From Lysobacter sp. Root690 (lineage in GTDB: Bacteria; Pseudomonadota; Gammaproteobacteria; Xanthomonadales; Xanthomonadaceae), in NCBI RefSeq assembly GCF_001427785.1, contig NZ_LMHM01000001.1, forward strand, positions 201,622 through 265,621: a DNA stretch of 64,000 bases, written 5' to 3'. Of the stretch, positions 53,377-61,676 are shown one piece after another. The notes beneath the pieces are model-generated. The model searched no databases. It saw only the letters and a program-made list of their open reading frames with translations, and was not told the origin of the DNA. How positions within the stretch are numbered: position 1 is the first letter of the stretch; each line of letters starts with the position of its first letter. The position numbers were made by a program, and so were the translations under genes.

Positions 53377-53476
53377 GTGGAGCCGGGATTAGGGATTCGA
53401 GATTAGGGATTAGCCAGCCAAGGCGACGCGGCCGCTTTCCCAATCCCGAATCCCCAATCTCAAATCCCGGCTCCAC
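53377..53476. repeat. 100-bp heptamer-built palindrome with long inverted ends
   Basis: The ends are GTGGAGCCGGGATT (53377-53390) and AATCCCGGCTCCAC (53463-53476), perfect inverted repeats. They extend inwards through further GGGATT(A/C/G) units that pair imperfectly. It is the shortest and best preserved copy of the family in the window. Confidence 0.92.
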
Positions 53477-53538
53477 GGGTTGAGGGCTCGTCCCTCTGCG
53501 ACCGCGTGATTTTCCCAATCATGCCTATGGAGTCCATC

Positions 53539-55506
53539 ATGAAAACTCAAACCTCTACCCTGCTTCTGCGCGCCCTGCCGGCCGCGCTCGCCCTGTGCGT
53601 CAGCGCCGGCGTCAACGCCCAGGCCCTCACCATCGACGTGGTCAATCCGATCAAGGACGGCAAGGTCGTGTTCGAAGCGATCGGCCCGTCCCAGGTCGGC
53701 GGCGCCAAGCAAGGCCGCGTTTCGCTGCGCATGGGAATCCGCAACGACGGCGCCACGCCGTTGAAGATCACCAAGGTCGAGATCCTCAACCAGCTCGCCT
53801 CCAACTTCCTCGCGCCGGTCGAAATCGCCCCGGGCACCCAGTACGCGTTCCAGAACTGCAACTGCGACTATTCCAACCCGGACCCGAACGCGCCGGACGT
53901 GCCGGCCTCGTATCCGATCATCATCAGCGCGCCGTACCCGACCACGGTCAAGGTCGCCGTCTACGTGCAGGGCTTCGCCAATCCGGTGATCAAGAACCTG
54001 CCGTTCACCGCCGCGACCAACGACAACGGCCCGCTGCGTTTTCCGGGCAAAGCCAGCGACCTGCGCTTCAACGAAGCCTGGCAGACCTCGAGCAACCACG
54101 TCGGCGGCAGCCAGGCCTTCGGCCTCGACAACAGCGTGACCGGCTGGGACGGCGACTCGTGGGACGACAAGCGTCCCGGCGCCGATCCGACCAAGCCCGA
54201 GGGCCGCCGCGCCTACGGCCTGCCGCTGTACGCGATGGCCGACGGCATCGTCTGCGAAGGCCTCAACGACCTGCCGGAGTGGAAGAACTATCCGCGCGTA
54301 TCGAAGGAAATCGAACCCGAGCCGGTCGCGCCGAGCACCGGCCAGTACTCGGCCGGCGGCAACTTCCTCAAGATCCAGGCCGGCAACGAAGTCGCGTTGT
54401 ACGCGCACATGCAGCCCGGTTCGATCCCGGCCGAACTGCTGGTGCCCGGCGCGGTCGTCAAGCAGGGCCAGTACCTGGGCAAGGTCGGCTACACCGGCCA
54501 GTCCAGCGGCCCGCACGTGCATGTGCATGTCAGCCAGGAAACCTCGCCGGGTTCGTGTGAAGGCAACGCGGTGCGTCCGCGTCCGATGACCTTCGCCCAG
54601 CTGCAGAGCCTGACCCGCGGCGAAGCCACCGCGATGGCCAGCGCCAACAACATGGACCCGACCGACTGGACCGCGCTAAGCAACCATTCCGCGCCGCATA
54701 CCTTCAGCCTGCTATATCCGGCCAGCACGCCGTATGCGTTCGACGCCGCCGAAACCGACAACAAGACCTTCCTCGGCGTGTGGCGCGCGAGCGACGAGAT
54801 CGAGATCCGGGTCAACAAGCCCAATTGGACCGCCTTCACCCAGAAGCGCGCCGAGCTGGTGGCCGACGATTTCCGTCTGGAACAGATCGACACCTACGTC
54901 GAGAACGGCGATCGCCACTTCGTCGGCGTGTACAAGCGCGGCACCGGCGCCGGCGCGCTGTACAACGCCAGCAGCTGGTCCGATTTCACCGCGGTGTGGC
55001 AGCAGCTCAGCGAGGACGGTCAACGCCTGGTCGACATGACCACCTACCTGAGCGGCAGCACCCGTCACTACGTCGGCGTGTTCCGTCCGGGCACCGGCAA
55101 TGCCGGCCTGTGGAGCCACACCGGTTTCTCGGCCTTCGCCGCACAGCGCGAAACCGCCAAGGACCAGGGCCTGCGTCTGATCGACATGGAGAGCTTCGAC
55201 ATCGGCAACGGCCAGCGCCAGTTCATCGGCGTGTACCGCGCCGGCAGCGACTCCACCGCGCTGTGGCGTTCGACCTCGTGGGGCGGCTTCACCGCGAAGT
55301 GGGCCGAGCTGTCCGACGACGGCTACCGCCTGATCGATGTCGACACCTATGTCGATGCCGGCGTGCGCAACTACGTCGGCGTGTTCCGCGCCGGCAGCGG
55401 CGGCAAGGCGCTGGAAGCGGTCAAGGGCTGGCAGGGTCTGTATCAGTCGGCCGAGAAGTACGCGATCAAGGGTTTGCGCCTGGTTGATGTGCAGGCGATC
55501 GAGTGA
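53539..55506 (+). CDS. Secreted M23-like peptidase with five tandem C-terminal repeats
   Basis: A 655-residue protein with a signal peptide (cleavage after VNA at about 27). Residues about 30-155 form a beta-rich N-domain. Residues about 180-345 form a LytM/M23 domain with His187 and Asp197 (NHVGGSQAFGLD), then LYAHMQPG (His290) and GPHVHVHV (His326/328). Residues about 410-655 hold five roughly 50-residue repeats, each beginning (F/Y)(V/I/L)GV(Y/F/W) and ending R(L)(V/I)D(M/V)xTY, resembling bacterial tandem repeat domain 1 (BTRD1). It should cleave peptidoglycan cross-links or other peptides outside the cell; the repeats may bind substrate. ATG 53539 has GGAG 6 bp upstream. Confidence 0.88.
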   Translation: MKTQTSTLLLRALPAALALCVSAGVNAQALTIDVVNPIKDGKVVFEAIGPSQVGGAKQGRVSLRMGIRNDGATPLKITKVEILNQLASNFLAPVEIAPGTQYAFQNCNCDYSNPDPNAPDVPASYPIIISAPYPTTVKVAVYVQGFANPVIKNLPFTAATNDNGPLRFPGKASDLRFNEAWQTSSNHVGGSQAFGLDNSVTGWDGDSWDDKRPGADPTKPEGRRAYGLPLYAMADGIVCEGLNDLPEWKNYPRVSKEIEPEPVAPSTGQYSAGGNFLKIQAGNEVALYAHMQPGSIPAELLVPGAVVKQGQYLGKVGYTGQSSGPHVHVHVSQETSPGSCEGNAVRPRPMTFAQLQSLTRGEATAMASANNMDPTDWTALSNHSAPHTFSLLYPASTPYAFDAAETDNKTFLGVWRASDEIEIRVNKPNWTAFTQKRAELVADDFRLEQIDTYVENGDRHFVGVYKRGTGAGALYNASSWSDFTAVWQQLSEDGQRLVDMTTYLSGSTRHYVGVFRPGTGNAGLWSHTGFSAFAAQRETAKDQGLRLIDMESFDIGNGQRQFIGVYRAGSDSTALWRSTSWGGFTAKWAELSDDGYRLIDVDTYVDAGVRNYVGVFRAGSGGKALEAVKGWQGLYQSAEKYAIKGLRLVDVQAIE

Positions 55507-55563
55507 GAGTAGAAGTTCGCGACTCGGTTTGAACGTCGCTGATTGACAAGGCCAACGATAACG

Positions 55564-55599
55564 AGAACGCCGCCTGCGAGGGCGGCGTTCTTGTTTGTT
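55564..55599 (+). terminator. Rho-independent terminator of the M23 gene
   Basis: AGAACGCCGCC (55564-55574), loop of 6, GGCGGCGTTCT (55581-55591), then TGTTTGTTG. Confidence 0.88.
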
Positions 55600-55670
55600 G
55601 GCCTCGGTGGCAGGGTTTGTTTGCCGCATGCGAATTATCGTTGTCGGCTGGGTTTTGCGTCGTCGCCCGG

Positions 55671-55963
55671 AGTTCGCGGTCGCGGCTTGCGCCGCTCCTA
55701 CAGGTAGGCCATGTAGCTTTCGCCTGAAGTCAGGTTTCATTTCCAGCACTGCGAGGCTTGTTATTCGCGAGACGAACAGGACACCCGAAGGGCGGCGCAC
55801 ATGGATGTGCGCCGTGCGCTACCGAGACAGGATGTCTCGTGTGGCGCATGCCCGCGCATGCACCGATCTTGCGGGCACTTGATTCACAACAAGGCATTTT
55901 TCTTTGGTTACCTTTCTTTTGTTGCTTTTGACAAAAGAAAGTAACCCGCCGCTTCAGCGGCGG
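55671..55963. repeat. Cluster of REP-like palindromes
   Basis: A CGCGGCTTGCGCCGCTCCTA unit lies near 55681. A strong AT-rich hairpin of GGTTACCTTTCTTTTGT (55906-55922) with ACAAAAGAAAGTAACC (55931-55946) is followed by CCGCCGCTTCAGCGGCGG (55946-55963). The whole stretch from 55600 to 56018 has no supported gene. Confidence 0.75.
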
Positions 55964-56018
55964 AAGCTTTTGATCCTGCTTGAAGCTTCAAAACCGCAAA
56001 GCAACAGCGTCCGCGCAA

Positions 56019-58802
56019 CTAACGCGACACCACCCGCACCTCCGGCGTCCCCCGCTTAAGCACATCCAACCGCCGCAGCAAATCCGATTCCGCATACAAC
56101 TCCCGCCGCAACGAAGGCTCAGCCAACCGCACCTGCTCCGCCGCACCCGCCGCATCCCCGCGCGCACGCAACACCTCGGCATAAGGAACCCGAGCCTTGG
56201 CCGTCTTCACCTGCCCCGCGCCCAACTGCTGCGCACTATCGGCGACGATCGCAGCCCAGGCACGTTCGGCCGCAGCCCAATCGCCACGTCGCTGCGCCAG
56301 CTCAGCGCGCAGACCAGGTATGCGCGCAAGCATCAAGGCGTTGTATTCACCGCGATCCAGATCCAACCCATTCAACCCCGCGGCCGCCTCATCAAGACGA
56401 TCGGCGCTGAGCAACCATTCGATCCGGCTCAACGCCACCATCAACCGCCCCGGATAGTCCTCGCCATAGCGCGTATTCCAGATCCGGGTGGAATGCTCGA
56501 TCAGCGGCTGCGCCCGCTCGCTGCGACCGGCCCGCGCCAGCAACCGGCCGAGCGCGCTTTCGATGCGCAGCACCCGCCGTTCCTCCGGCTCCAGATGCTG
56601 ACGCCGGATCGACAGCGCCAAGGTCCAGCGCCGCTCGGCCTCGGCCACATCGCCGCGCTCGTCGGCGAGCACCGCCCAATTGTTGAGCACGCGCGCGTAA
56701 TCCAGGCTGCGTTCGCCGGCGACGATCGCCATGATCGCGAGCGCCGCGCGGTAGTGCTCGTCGGCCTGGCGAAAATCGCCGATATCCTGCGAGGTGTTGG
56801 CCAGGTCGGAATGAATATTGGCGACCATGTCGCTCTGCTCGCCGTACAGCTCGCGGGCGAGAATCAGGTTGTCGAGCAGTTCGCGCCGGCTATCGTCGAC
56901 CCGCCCCTGACCGAACAGCGAGCGCGCCAGTCCGAATTGATTGAGCTGGGTGGCGACGGTGTTCGGCCCGCTCGCGCGAGTAATCGCGAGCGCATCGCGG
57001 AAGGTCTGTTCGGCGCGCTTGAGTTCGCCGCGGCGCAGGTACAACTCGGCCAGATGGCCAAGCATGCCCGCGCGCTCATCGGGCGACTGGCGCATGGCGT
57101 GCCGGCGCCGCAGTTCCTGCGATTGCGCGAACGAGCGCTCGGCTTCCGGATACTGACTGTTGGCGACCTGAGCCAGACCGAGCGTGTCGTACGCATCGGC
57201 CAGCGCGCGCGGTTCGCCGTCGCGCTCGCGCAGCGCCAGCGCGCGTCGCGCGACCGCGACCGCCTGGCTGCCATACTGGCGCGCGCTCATCGAACGCGAC
57301 AGTTCCGCCAAGGCCTGCGCGGCCTGGTCGGGGCGCGCCACGGCAGGATCGAGAAACTCCTTGGCCGCTTGTTCGAGCAAGACCTCGGCGCGTTGCGGCT
57401 GACCCAGGTTGCGATACGCGCGGCCAAGCACCGCGCGCAGGCGCGCGCGGATCGCCGGGGTTTCGTCGAGCCCGCGTTCGATCCGTTCGGCCGAGGTATC
57501 AAGCACCTGACGCGCACTGACTTCCTGATCCGGACGCGCCCCGCGCATGCGCGGATCGGCGGCGTCGAACGCCGACACCAGAAACTCGCTGACCTGCTCG
57601 GCCACCGCCGCTTCGCGCTGCGCGTTCGCGCGTTCGGCAGTGACCCGCCAGACGAAACCGCCGGCGAGCAGCAACACGATCGCGCTGGCCGCGCTCTCGC
57701 GCCAATGCCGGCGCAGATAACGCCCAAATCGGTAACGCCAAGTCGGCGCGCGCGCCGTTACCGGACGCCAGGCCAGATGCCGGTCGATGTCCAGCGACAA
57801 CGCTTCGACCGAGGAATAGCGCTTGCGCGGGTCCAACGCGCAGGCGCGCGCGGCGATCGCGTCGAGGTCGCCGCGCAACGCGCCGCGCCAGGGGCAGTCG
57901 GCGCCAGCCCAGGCGCTCGGCAACGGCACTGGCGTGTCGCGCTCGGCGATGCCGCGGCCGATCGCCCGACACGACAGCAGCTCGGTCAACAACACGCCGA
58001 GCGCGAATACGTCGCTGACCACGCTGACCCGCGCGCCGCCGAGCAATTCAGGACTGGCATAGGCCGGGGTGCAGAAATCGTTGCCGCGTTCGCCGTCGCC
58101 GTGCTGTCGGTCCAGTACTTGGGCGATTCCGAAATCCAGCAACACCGGCTCGCCGTCGTCGAGCACCAGCACGTTGCCGGGCTTGAGATCGCAATGCACG
58201 ATCAAGCGCTGATGCGCGCTCTGCACTGCGCCGCAGATGCGCTGGAACAGACGCAGTCGTTCGCGCAATCCGGGCTGACGCTGCTCGCAATAGTCGTCGA
58301 GCGCGCGGCCGGGCACGTACTCCATCACCAGATAGGGCTCGCCGTTCGGCGTGGTGCCGCCGTCGTACAGCCGGGCGATGTTGGGATGCTGCAATTCGGC
58401 CAGCAACTGCCGCTCCGCCGCCAGGCGCTGGGCGAATTCGGCCTGATTGACCCCGCTGCCGCGCAGCAGCTTGATCGCGACCTGCTGGCGGAACAGTCCG
58501 TCGGCGCGTTCGGCGATGAACACCGTGCCCATGCCGCCGCTGGCCAGGCGCTCGACCAGCATCCACGCGCCTAATCGTTCGCCCGCGCGCAGCTCGCTGT
58601 CGGGCCGGTTCGCCATCAACTCGCCGAGCGGCTTAAGCGCCTGATCGAAGCTCGCGGTTTGCGCCCGCAGCAGATCCAGGGCTTCGTCGATCAGCTCCGG
58701 ATCGTCGCTGAGCCGTTGCAATTCATCGCGCCAACGTTCGGCCGGCAGGTCGCAGACCGCATCGAACAAGGCGCGCAGTTGCTGCCAGCGTTGCGTTTGC
58801 AT
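56019..58802 (-). CDS. Transmembrane Ser/Thr protein kinase with TPR-type C-terminus
   Basis: A 927-residue protein. Residues about 78-345 are a Hanks-type kinase with P-loop ASGGMGTVF, Lys111 in VAIKLLR, catalytic HCDLKPGN (203-210; Cys replaces the usual Arg), DFG (223-225) and PAYASPE. A membrane helix follows at about 371-387. The C-terminal 530 residues, rich in AL/A-x7-A heptads (RRALALRERDGEPRALADAY, AEQTFRDALAITRASG), are probably TPR-like repeats. It lies 48 bp downstream of the ECF sigma gene in the same direction. Kinase plus sigma pairs in relatives work as a phosphorelay. No PASTA domain is present. Confidence 0.92.
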   Translation of the reverse strand: MQTQRWQQLRALFDAVCDLPAERWRDELQRLSDDPELIDEALDLLRAQTASFDQALKPLGELMANRPDSELRAGERLGAWMLVERLASGGMGTVFIAERADGLFRQQVAIKLLRGSGVNQAEFAQRLAAERQLLAELQHPNIARLYDGGTTPNGEPYLVMEYVPGRALDDYCEQRQPGLRERLRLFQRICGAVQSAHQRLIVHCDLKPGNVLVLDDGEPVLLDFGIAQVLDRQHGDGERGNDFCTPAYASPELLGGARVSVVSDVFALGVLLTELLSCRAIGRGIAERDTPVPLPSAWAGADCPWRGALRGDLDAIAARACALDPRKRYSSVEALSLDIDRHLAWRPVTARAPTWRYRFGRYLRRHWRESAASAIVLLLAGGFVWRVTAERANAQREAAVAEQVSEFLVSAFDAADPRMRGARPDQEVSARQVLDTSAERIERGLDETPAIRARLRAVLGRAYRNLGQPQRAEVLLEQAAKEFLDPAVARPDQAAQALAELSRSMSARQYGSQAVAVARRALALRERDGEPRALADAYDTLGLAQVANSQYPEAERSFAQSQELRRRHAMRQSPDERAGMLGHLAELYLRRGELKRAEQTFRDALAITRASGPNTVATQLNQFGLARSLFGQGRVDDSRRELLDNLILARELYGEQSDMVANIHSDLANTSQDIGDFRQADEHYRAALAIMAIVAGERSLDYARVLNNWAVLADERGDVAEAERRWTLALSIRRQHLEPEERRVLRIESALGRLLARAGRSERAQPLIEHSTRIWNTRYGEDYPGRLMVALSRIEWLLSADRLDEAAAGLNGLDLDRGEYNALMLARIPGLRAELAQRRGDWAAAERAWAAIVADSAQQLGAGQVKTAKARVPYAEVLRARGDAAGAAEQVRLAEPSLRRELYAESDLLRRLDVLKRGTPEVRVVSR

Positions 58803-58850
58803 GGGTACTCCGAAGCGGTATTGCGAAGGCGTTGCGGGTGTTGCGTCGGA

Positions 58851-59402
58851 TCAACTCAGTTGCTGACTCAACCAGGCGCGGGCGAAACGCAGATCGCGCT
58901 CGACGGTCGGAATCGACACTTCGAGCACGCAGGCGATCTCGCGTTGTTCCATGCCGCCGAAGTACGCCATCTCCACCGCGCGCGCCGAACGCGGATCGCG
59001 CGCGGCCAGGCGGTCGAGCGCGTCGTGCAGCGCCAGCACGTCGAAACCGACCGTCTGCCCGCCCTGCAGATCCGCATGCGACAAGGTCAACAGGACCGGG
59101 TTGGCGCCGCGCTTGGACGCGGCCTGCGCGCGTGCCTCGTCGACCAGCACCGAACGCATCTTCAACGAGGCCAGCGCGTAGAAATGCGCGCGATCCTGCC
59201 AGTCGACCTCGCTGCCGATCAGCCGAATCAACGCCTCATGCACCAACGACGTCGCCTGCAAGGTGCGATTGGACGAACGCGCGCCCAGCCGCGCAGCGGC
59301 CATCGCGCGCAGGGTTTCGTAAACCTGCGCGAACAGACGATCGCGCGCGGCGACATCGCCGCCACGCCAGTCCTGCAGCAATCGAGTCAGTTCCTCGCCC
59401 AT
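58851..59402 (-). CDS. ECF sigma factor (TIGR02999/ECF43-like)
   Basis: A 183-residue extracytoplasmic-function sigma factor. Region 2 spans LQDWRGGDVAARDRLFAQVY to HFYALASLKMRSVLVDEARA; region 4 ends in EIACVLEVSIPTVERDLRFA (helix-turn-helix). The acidic DAED motif of ordinary ECF factors is replaced by QATS before LVHEALIRL (Thr51, Ser52). This is expected for kinase-activated ECF43-type factors such as EcfP/EcfK, where a phosphothreonine restores function. The gene starts at ATG 59402 with a GGGGGA ribosome-binding site and leads the kinase gene. No anti-sigma gene is seen. Confidence 0.88.
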   Translation of the reverse strand: MGEELTRLLQDWRGGDVAARDRLFAQVYETLRAMAAARLGARSSNRTLQATSLVHEALIRLIGSEVDWQDRAHFYALASLKMRSVLVDEARAQAASKRGANPVLLTLSHADLQGGQTVGFDVLALHDALDRLAARDPRSARAVEMAYFGGMEQREIACVLEVSIPTVERDLRFARAWLSQQLS

Positions 59403-59752
59403 GCGCGTCCCCCGACGCCGTCGTATCGCATCGATCCCCCTGCGCGCGGATGGTATCCGAGCCTCATCGGCATGGCACAGGATGCGAGCCGGTGAACATC
59501 GCGGCCGCGACCGCCGACACGGTTTGCGGGTTTGCTCGCCGCGCGTGGCGTTCGCCTCATTACATGCGCGTACCCGGCATTCGGCGCGGCATGACGCCGC
59601 ATTCGCCGCCAGCCACCACGGGCGAACCCGAGCGCATCGCCCGGCCTTCAAGCGACCCAGGCCGGCGCCGGCCGAGGCGAGCAGCCAAACCGCGGCATCC
59701 GCGCCAGCGGCGAAGGCTGATACCTTGGCCGCACTCCACCCGGTTCGACGCG
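59403..59752. other. Upstream region of the ECF sigma gene
   Basis: 350 bp between divergent genes. It should hold the sigma gene promoter, perhaps autoregulated, but no consensus is clear. Open frames here are short and unsupported. Confidence 0.4.
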
Positions 59753-60247
59753 ATGCTGCCGTTACCGCTGCCACTGCGCCCCATCCGCGACGACGATCGC
59801 GCCGCGTTGCGTGCCTGGCTGGAGCAACGCTGGGGCACGCCGATCGTCCAGCTCGACGGCCGCGCGATCGACGCCGCGATGCTGCCTGGCTTCGTCGCCG
59901 ACAACGACGACGGCAGCCTCGCCGGCCTGATCGTGCTGCTCGACGAGGCCGGGCATTCGGAGGTCGTGGTCCTGGACGTGCTGGCCTCGGGCATCGGCAC
60001 CGGCACGCGCCTGCTCGAACTCGCCGCGATCCGCGCGCGTTCGCTGGGCCTGACCCGGCTGCTGGCGCGCACCACCAACGACAACCTCGACGCGCTGCGT
60101 TTTTATCAGCGCCGCGATTTCCGTTTGTGGCGGCTGACGCCTGGCGCGATCGACCGCGAGCGCGAGGCCGATCCGGAGATTCCCTTGCTCGGCCATCACG
60201 GCATTCCGCTGCGCGACGAGATCAGCCTGTTGCGCGAGTTGGGGTGA
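59753..60247 (+). CDS. GNAT-family acetyltransferase
   Basis: A 164-residue protein. The GNAT acetyl-CoA-binding region is VVLDVLASGIGTGTRLLELAAIRARSLG, followed by the late motif TTNDNLDALRFYQRRDFR. The N-terminus (MLPLPLPLRPIRDDDRAALRAWLEQRWGTPIV) is usual for small-molecule or peptide N-acetyltransferases. The substrate is unknown. The start at 59753 is chosen because upstream residues in the same frame overlap the sigma-gene promoter region and lack conservation. Confidence 0.85.
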   Translation: MLPLPLPLRPIRDDDRAALRAWLEQRWGTPIVQLDGRAIDAAMLPGFVADNDDGSLAGLIVLLDEAGHSEVVVLDVLASGIGTGTRLLELAAIRARSLGLTRLLARTTNDNLDALRFYQRRDFRLWRLTPGAIDREREADPEIPLLGHHGIPLRDEISLLRELG

Positions 60248-60301
60248 GCGATCAGGCCGTCGCGGTGATCGCTGCGCTACGGATGCTTACTCGCGGAAAT
60301 A

Positions 60302-60460
60302 GAAACCGGCCTGACGGCGAGGCTTTTCTTGCGAACAACAGACTCCGCCTGATGGCGCGAGCTTTCCTGAAACAACAAAGATCTGCCTGATGGCGGAAGC
60401 TGTTCTCGCGAGCAACAAAGAAACCCGTCTGGCGGCGAGAGATTTTCTCGCAGACAACAA
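60302..60460. repeat. Four degenerate about 40-bp tandem units, each with a short hairpin
   Basis: Each unit reads roughly CGCCTGATGGCG, then GAG-CTTTTCT, then a CGAACAACAAAG-like end. The hairpin CGCC/GGCG precedes a T-rich stretch every time. Copies start near 60305, 60344, 60382 and 60424, with several differences among them. The array leads directly into the strong terminator at 60461. Confidence 0.8.
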
Positions 60461-60484
60461 AAAACCCGCCGATTGGCGGGTTTT
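60461..60484. terminator. Bidirectional terminator after tRNA-Gln
   Basis: AAAACCCGCC (60461-60470), loop GATT, GGCGGGTTTT (60475-60484), with T runs on both strands. On the minus strand it ends the rplM-rpsI-tRNA-Gln transcript. Confidence 0.92.
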
Positions 60485-60523
60485 TCGTGAAGCCATCCGC
60501 CTTGCGGCGGTGACGATCTTGTT

Positions 60524-60598
60524 TGGCAGCCCCGGATGGATTCGAACCACCGAATGCCTGAGTCAGAGTCAGGTGCCTTACCGCTTGGCGACGGGGCT
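60524..60598 (-). tRNA. tRNA-Gln(CTG)
   Basis: On the minus strand a complete 75-nt cloverleaf. The acceptor AGCCCCG pairs with CGGGGCT, followed by discriminator G and encoded CCA. The D-arm GCC-AAGCGGTAA-GGC, anticodon arm CCTGA-CTCTGAC-TCAGG (anticodon CTG, reading CAG), variable CATTC and T-arm with TTCGAAT (one G-U pair in the stem) are all present. It lies 66 bp downstream of rpsI and upstream of the terminator at 60461. Confidence 0.96.
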
Positions 60599-60664
60599 AT
60601 AAAACACAGTCTAACGCAAAAATTCGCGGCTGCAAAAGCAAAAACCGATGCAGCCGTCGAACGA

Positions 60665-61057
60665 TTAGCGCTTGGAGAACTGGGTGGCGCGACGGGCTTT
60701 GTGCAGACCGACCTTCTTACGCTCGACTTCACGGGCGTCGCGGGTCATGAAACCGGCCTTGCGCAGTTCGCTCTTCAACGATTCGTCGTACTCGACCAGC
60801 GCGCGGGCGATGCCCAGGCGGATCGCACCGGCCTGGCCGGTGATGCCGCCGCCGGCGACGGTGACGTTGACGTCGAACTTGTCGGTCGACTGGGTCAGCT
60901 CGAGCGGCTGGCGCACGATCATGCGCGCCGTCTCACGGCCGAAGAACTCTTCGATCGTGCGCTGGTTGATGGTGATCTTGCCCTCGCCCTTGCGCAGGAA
61001 CACGCGAGCGGTGGAGGACTTGCGGCGACCGGTGCCGTAATTCTGTTGGATAGCCAT
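60665..61057 (-). CDS. rpsI: 30S ribosomal protein S9
   Basis: The 130-residue ribosomal protein uS9. The C-terminal basic tail ([13 protein letters not shown]) reaches the P-site tRNA, and the [20 protein letters not shown]-terminal region is diagnostic. It is 9 bp downstream of rplM, the usual rplM-rpsI operon. tRNA-Gln follows in the same orientation. Confidence 0.98.
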   Translation of the reverse strand: MAIQQNYGTGRRKSSTARVFLRKGEGKITINQRTIEEFFGRETARMIVRQPLELTQSTDKFDVNVTVAGGGITGQAGAIRLGIARALVEYDESLKSELRKAGFMTRDAREVERKKVGLHKARRATQFSKR

Positions 61058-61066
61058 GTTCGTACC

Positions 61067-61495
61067 TTAAAAGTCCAGGGGCTGCGGCTGCTGCGCGGCG
61101 TGCGGGTGCTCGGAGCCCTTGTAGACCTTGAGCTTGCGGTACATGGCGCGGCCGAGGGTGTTCTTCGGCAGCATGCCCTTGACGCCGATCTCGATGACGC
61201 GCTCGGGATGACGCTCAAGCGCCTGGCCCAGCGATTCGCTCTTCAGGTTGCCGACGTAACCGGTGAACCGGTAGTACATCTTGTCCTGCAGCTTCTTGCC
61301 GGTGACCACGATCTTTTCGGCGTTGATTACCACCAGGTAATCGCCGGTATCGATATGCGGGGTGTAGACGGGCTTGTGCTTGCCGCGCAGACGGCGCGCG
61401 AGTTCGGAGCACAGGCGGCCGAGCGTTTTGCCCGACGCGTCGACGATGTACCAGTCGCGCTGGACGGTCTCGTTCTTGGCGGTGAAAGTCTTCAT
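61067..61495 (-). CDS. rplM: 50S ribosomal protein L13
   Basis: The 142-residue ribosomal protein uL13. It has the family motif [20 protein letters not shown] and the C-terminal [21 protein letters not shown] stretch. The start [20 protein letters not shown] and the AAAAGAG ribosome-binding site are normal. It is the first gene of the rplM-rpsI unit; the 180-bp upstream region should hold its promoter and any autogenous leader. Confidence 0.98.
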   Translation of the reverse strand: MKTFTAKNETVQRDWYIVDASGKTLGRLCSELARRLRGKHKPVYTPHIDTGDYLVVINAEKIVVTGKKLQDKMYYRFTGYVGNLKSESLGQALERHPERVIEIGVKGMLPKNTLGRAMYRKLKVYKGSEHPHAAQQPQPLDF

Positions 61496-61676
61496 GAAAA
61501 CTCTTTTAGTGGGTGCAGATGGTCGGGCTGATTCCGCTGGATCGGACCCTCGCGAGAAGGTATTCGGCCCGGGAATTTCGCCACGCGTTGTAAATGTGGA
61601 ACGTGAAGAGGCGAGATGATAGCGGGCTTATTCAGCCGCCGCAAGTCGACCCGACCCCCATGCTAGCATTCTGAAC

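Noticed and set aside
55595..55882. 95-codon frame after the M23 gene
   Set aside because: It lies wholly within REP-like repeats; the translated text reflects repeat sequence, not a protein family.
60302..60460. Possible CRISPR array or attI-like array
   Set aside because: The repeats are adjacent, degenerate and have no spacers, cas genes or integrase.
60524..60598. tRNA as integration site for a mobile element
   Set aside because: No integrase gene or duplicated tRNA 3' end is seen on either side.
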